NCBI GenBank assembly: GCA_904419315.1
Contig: CAJFQY010000006.1
Coordinates: forward strand, 1 to 64,000
DNA from: Zongyangia gallinarum
GTDB taxonomy: Bacteria; Bacillota; Clostridia; Oscillospirales; Ruminococcaceae
DNA length: 64,000 nt
Direction: 5' to 3'
Made by a program: the position numbers and the translations under genes. Below, piece by piece: positions 61,640 to 64,000 of this stretch. The notes beneath the pieces were generated by a model. The model searched no databases, had not been told where the DNA came from, and worked only from the letters and a program-made list of their open reading frames with translations. Each line of letters opens with the position of its first letter. Positions within the stretch are counted from its first letter, which is position 1.

Positions 61640-62578
61640 TTATTTCTTCGCGATGACTTTCTTTGCAGCCTCTGCAATATCCTCTGGTCTCATATGATAT
61701 TTCTCCTGGAGGAAGGGCAGGAAGCCAACTTCGCCAAAGTGATCTTTCACACCGATGGCCTCAGTGGGAACAAAGACACCGCGCTCGGAGAAGTCTTCCA
61801 GAATAGCGGAACGCAGACCGCCGATAATATTGTGGTTCTCTGCAGTGACCAGGCATCCGGTCTTCTTGACAGAAGCCGCGATGGTCTCGCCATCCAGAGG
61901 TTTAATGGTATGTACGTTGAGGATCTCAGCATTGATGCCGTCTTTTGCAAGAATATCGGCAGCTTTCTGTGCCTCAGCAACCATATAGCCAGAAGCGGCG
62001 ATGGTTACATCTGCGCCCTCTTTGAGCAATTCCGCCTTGAACAGATCAAACTCAAAGTCGCCTTCATGGACGTCCTGAGCCTCTGTTCTCTGATGACGGA
62101 TGTACATAGCATGGGGATAATCATTGATGACCGGCAGTGCCTTGATAAACTCAGCAGCATCAGCTGGCTCATAGATGACCATGGTGGGGATGGAGCGCAT
62201 AACGCCAATATCCTCCATGCCCATATGGGTTCCGCCGTTGGTCTCTGCACAGATGCCAGGGTCGGTACCAATAAGTTTAACATTTCTCTTTGCATAGCAA
62301 ACAGAAATTGCAATCTGATCGCATGCCCGGCGGGTGAGGAAGGGGGTAAAGGTAGCAACATAGGGCTTAAAGCCATAGGCGCTCAAACCTGCCGCATATT
62401 CTACCATCATCTGTTCAGCAATACCCACGTCCAACGCTCTGTCGGGGAATTCCAGTCTCAGCTTTTCACTACCATGCGCTTTTGCCAAGTCGGCGTCAAT
62501 AAAGACCACCTTTTCATCTTTACGCATTAATTTAGTAAATTCTTCATGAAAGATTGGTTTCATTAATGTTTTGCTCAT
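61640..62578 (-). CDS. Transketolase, C-terminal subunit
   Basis: 312 residues, the pyrimidine-binding and C-terminal domains of a split transketolase: FIDADLAKAHGSEK, RALDVGIAEQMMVEYAAGLS with the catalytic Glu, and TAENHNIIGGLRSAI near 230. With the N-terminal subunit upstream it forms a thiamine diphosphate enzyme moving two-carbon units. Split transketolases often serve special sugar pathways in anaerobes. It starts 14 bases after the stop of its partner. Confidence 0.93.
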   Translation of the reverse strand: MSKTLMKPIFHEEFTKLMRKDEKVVFIDADLAKAHGSEKLRLEFPDRALDVGIAEQMMVEYAAGLSAYGFKPYVATFTPFLTRRACDQIAISVCYAKRNVKLIGTDPGICAETNGGTHMGMEDIGVMRSIPTMVIYEPADAAEFIKALPVINDYPHAMYIRHQRTEAQDVHEGDFEFDLFKAELLKEGADVTIAASGYMVAEAQKAADILAKDGINAEILNVHTIKPLDGETIAASVKKTGCLVTAENHNIIGGLRSAILEDFSERGVFVPTEAIGVKDHFGEVGFLPFLQEKYHMRPEDIAEAAKKVIAKK

Positions 62579-62591
62579 TCTATTCCCCTCC

Positions 62592-63416
62592 TTACTTTAC
62601 TTCGCTGTACATCTGTGCAGCCTTTTCGCCGGCAATGCCCATATGATGGCAGCCAACCTGATCCGCTTCTGCGAAGGAAACGCCCTTACCTTTGGTTGTG
62701 TGCAGGATAATCATGGACGGCTTGTTATTTTTGCCTTTTGCTTTTGCCAAACAGATGGTCTTATAGATAGCATCCATGTCATGGCCGTCGCACTCGAATA
62801 CGTTGAATCCGAAGGACTCCCATTTATCCATAATGGGTTCAAGAGAAACCATATTATCAACCCAGTCATCGATCTGGGCTTTATTATAATCGGTAAACGC
62901 AATCAAGTTGCCCAGCTTCTGCTGAGAAGCGGTCATAGCGGCCTCCCAAATAGAACCTTCCTGACTCTCGCCATCACCCAGAATCGCATAGATATATGCG
63001 CCATCCTTCATAATCTGCGAGCCTTTAGCCAGTCCAACAGCACATCCAAAGCCCTGTCCCAAGGAACCGGCAGTGAAGTCAATACCCGGAGTTTTATTCA
63101 TATCGCAGTGGCTGGGGAGGTTGGTATTAGGTGCATTCAAAGTTTTCAGCCAATCCATGGGGAAAAAGCCTTTCAGGGCCAGAGTTGCATACAGGGTGGG
63201 GCCTGCGTGTCCTTTAGACATAACCACTCTGTCTCTGCCTTCCATTTGAGGATTCTTAGGATCAACGTTCAACACTTTATAGTAAAGAACGGTGATCAGC
63301 TCAACGCAAGACATACAGCCGCCAAGGTGGCCAGCTCCATGAGTAGCAATGGCATCACAGGTGTGATAGCGAATTTCTTTTGCTTTCTCTTTCAAATCAA
63401 CTTCTGGAAAACTCAT
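62592..63416 (-). CDS. Transketolase, N-terminal subunit
   Basis: 274 residues, the ThDP-binding domain: ATHGAGHLGGCMSCVELI with conserved His, MSKGHAGPTLYA, and the ThDP/metal motif GDGESQEGSIWEAAM-x-NLIAFTDYNKAQ. GGAGGGA precedes the ATG. First gene of the minus-strand sugar gene row; its promoter lies about 300 bases upstream. Confidence 0.94.
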   Translation of the reverse strand: MSFPEVDLKEKAKEIRYHTCDAIATHGAGHLGGCMSCVELITVLYYKVLNVDPKNPQMEGRDRVVMSKGHAGPTLYATLALKGFFPMDWLKTLNAPNTNLPSHCDMNKTPGIDFTAGSLGQGFGCAVGLAKGSQIMKDGAYIYAILGDGESQEGSIWEAAMTASQQKLGNLIAFTDYNKAQIDDWVDNMVSLEPIMDKWESFGFNVFECDGHDMDAIYKTICLAKAKGKNNKPSMIILHTTKGKGVSFAEADQVGCHHMGIAGEKAAQMYSEVK

Positions 63417-63621
63417 AGTATCCCTCCTGATTTAAATTACTGATAGGCTGTACATATATGCAATCTGCACAAACGAGGCCAGTTCATACATCACACATAC
63501 GCACATCTCACTCTATTAAGATAGGGCGTCCCTATTCCTAATCACCTAGTAAATCAGGATTGCAGCTATACGCTGCTATCCTACCCAACTTTACACAATA
63601 ATTGTATATACATACTAAAAA

Positions 63622-63672
63622 TTCAGATGTTAGTTCTTAAATTCTACGAAATATATACGAACAACATCTGAA
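63622..63672 (-). promoter_or_regulatory. Inverted repeat in the transketolase leader
   Basis: Perfect 10-bp arms TTCAGATGTT (63622-63631) and AACATCTGAA (63663-63672), 31 bases apart, 40-95 bases downstream of the promoter. It may be a pair of half-operators or an RNA stem. Confidence 0.5.
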
Positions 63673-63714
63673 AATAACCGGAAATAAGTTTGGAAATCTC
63701 CGTATTATGTCCTC

Positions 63715-63743
63715 ATTATATACCAGTTATTCTCTAAAATCAA
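63715..63743 (-). promoter_or_regulatory. Promoter of the transketolase genes
   Basis: Minus strand TTGATT (63738-63743), 17-base spacer, TATAAT (63715-63720). The leader would be about 290 bases, unusually long. Confidence 0.7.
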
Positions 63744-64000
63744 TGTTTTTAAGGAACTTCATCCATGAAATTAGTTGTTTTTTCTTTTAGCGGTGAATAA
63801 TACATTTTTTTATCTATTTTCACTAAATTGCATTGTTCCCTTTTATTCATTTAATCAAGGAAAAATGTCTTTATTGTAAATTCTGAGGATATCGAAAAGA
63901 TTTGTCCCACAAATACCCCTTCTTTCATGCAAAATCAATAGCCCAACTAGGTTTATTCATAATTTAGACACAATTACTTTCTGCCATTTTTTTGTTAGTC

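Larger units (their letters stand above)
63417..64000. other. AT-rich region without genes at the right end
   Basis: No coding frame of note on either strand. It contains the transketolase promoter and an inverted repeat (separate entries). The last 250 bases hold many T and A runs and nothing else I can identify. Confidence 0.6.

Overview
The window looks like chromosomal DNA of a low-to-mid GC anaerobic Firmicute of class Clostridia, most likely an Oscillospirales (Ruminococcaceae-like) gut organism. The basis is strong AGGAGG ribosome sites, frequent TTG and GTG starts, a PyrR-controlled pyr operon, B. subtilis-like synteny (DUF1934 next to argS; a 6S-like RNA next to tcdA), many flavodoxins, and a lysyl-tRNA synthetase carrying a MetRS-type C-terminal domain. 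The taxonomic call is inference. No rRNA, tRNA, CRISPR array, intact insertion sequence or phage was seen.

Layout. 1-10.4 kb: the end of a radical SAM gene, a PHP phosphoesterase, a patatin lipase, pgsA, a small membrane protein, a flavin-binding protein and a homocysteine methyltransferase-like protein. These are followed by the minus-strand group ddl-murI-DUF1934-argS. 10.6-14.4 kb: the plus-strand operon rpmG-secE-nusG-rplK-rplA-rplJ-rplL with several RNA leader elements; it ends at a strong terminator and is not followed by rpoBC. 14.5-19.5 kb (minus): a set of flavodoxin-like and lipoprotein genes, a split TauE/SafE exporter, tcdA preceded by a probable 6S RNA, and a DUF1292 gene. 19.6-20.6 kb: a non-coding stretch with a consensus promoter and the debris of a decayed gene. 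20.8-26.5 kb: a cyclophilin lipoprotein, an AEC transporter, a metallophosphoesterase, a DacF-type carboxypeptidase, a methyltransferase and a lone protein resembling the DUF1874/STIV-B116 family.

26.5-43 kb is almost all minus strand: pyrR-pyrC-pyrF-pyrK-pyrD with a recognisable PyrR attenuator, followed by a histidine phosphatase and ruvX; greA-lysS; ftsE-ftsX-M23 peptidase-S41 peptidase (septal wall remodelling); a PucR/CdaR regulator; and an RsuA-type pseudouridine synthase. 43-46.4 kb: a DUF4830 protein, an O-antigen-polymerase-like protein and an anchored leucine-rich-repeat protein. 46.5-51.7 kb: lacI-malQ-glgP, a maltodextrin/glycogen operon whose promoter is followed by two identical LacI-type operators.

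51.8-63.4 kb is a carbohydrate catabolic region. It has a TIM-barrel sugar isomerase, two RbsC-type permeases and an ABC ATPase that has lost its first Walker A. A divergent ROK regulator follows, then two paralogous FucI/AraA-like isomerases around a PfkB kinase, and a split transketolase. No substrate-binding protein is visible and the ATPase is truncated at the junction with the ROK gene, so the transporter part appears rearranged. The isomerase-kinase-transketolase part appears intact and its substrate cannot be named from sequence. The last 0.58 kb is AT-rich, with a promoter for the transketolase genes and no gene.
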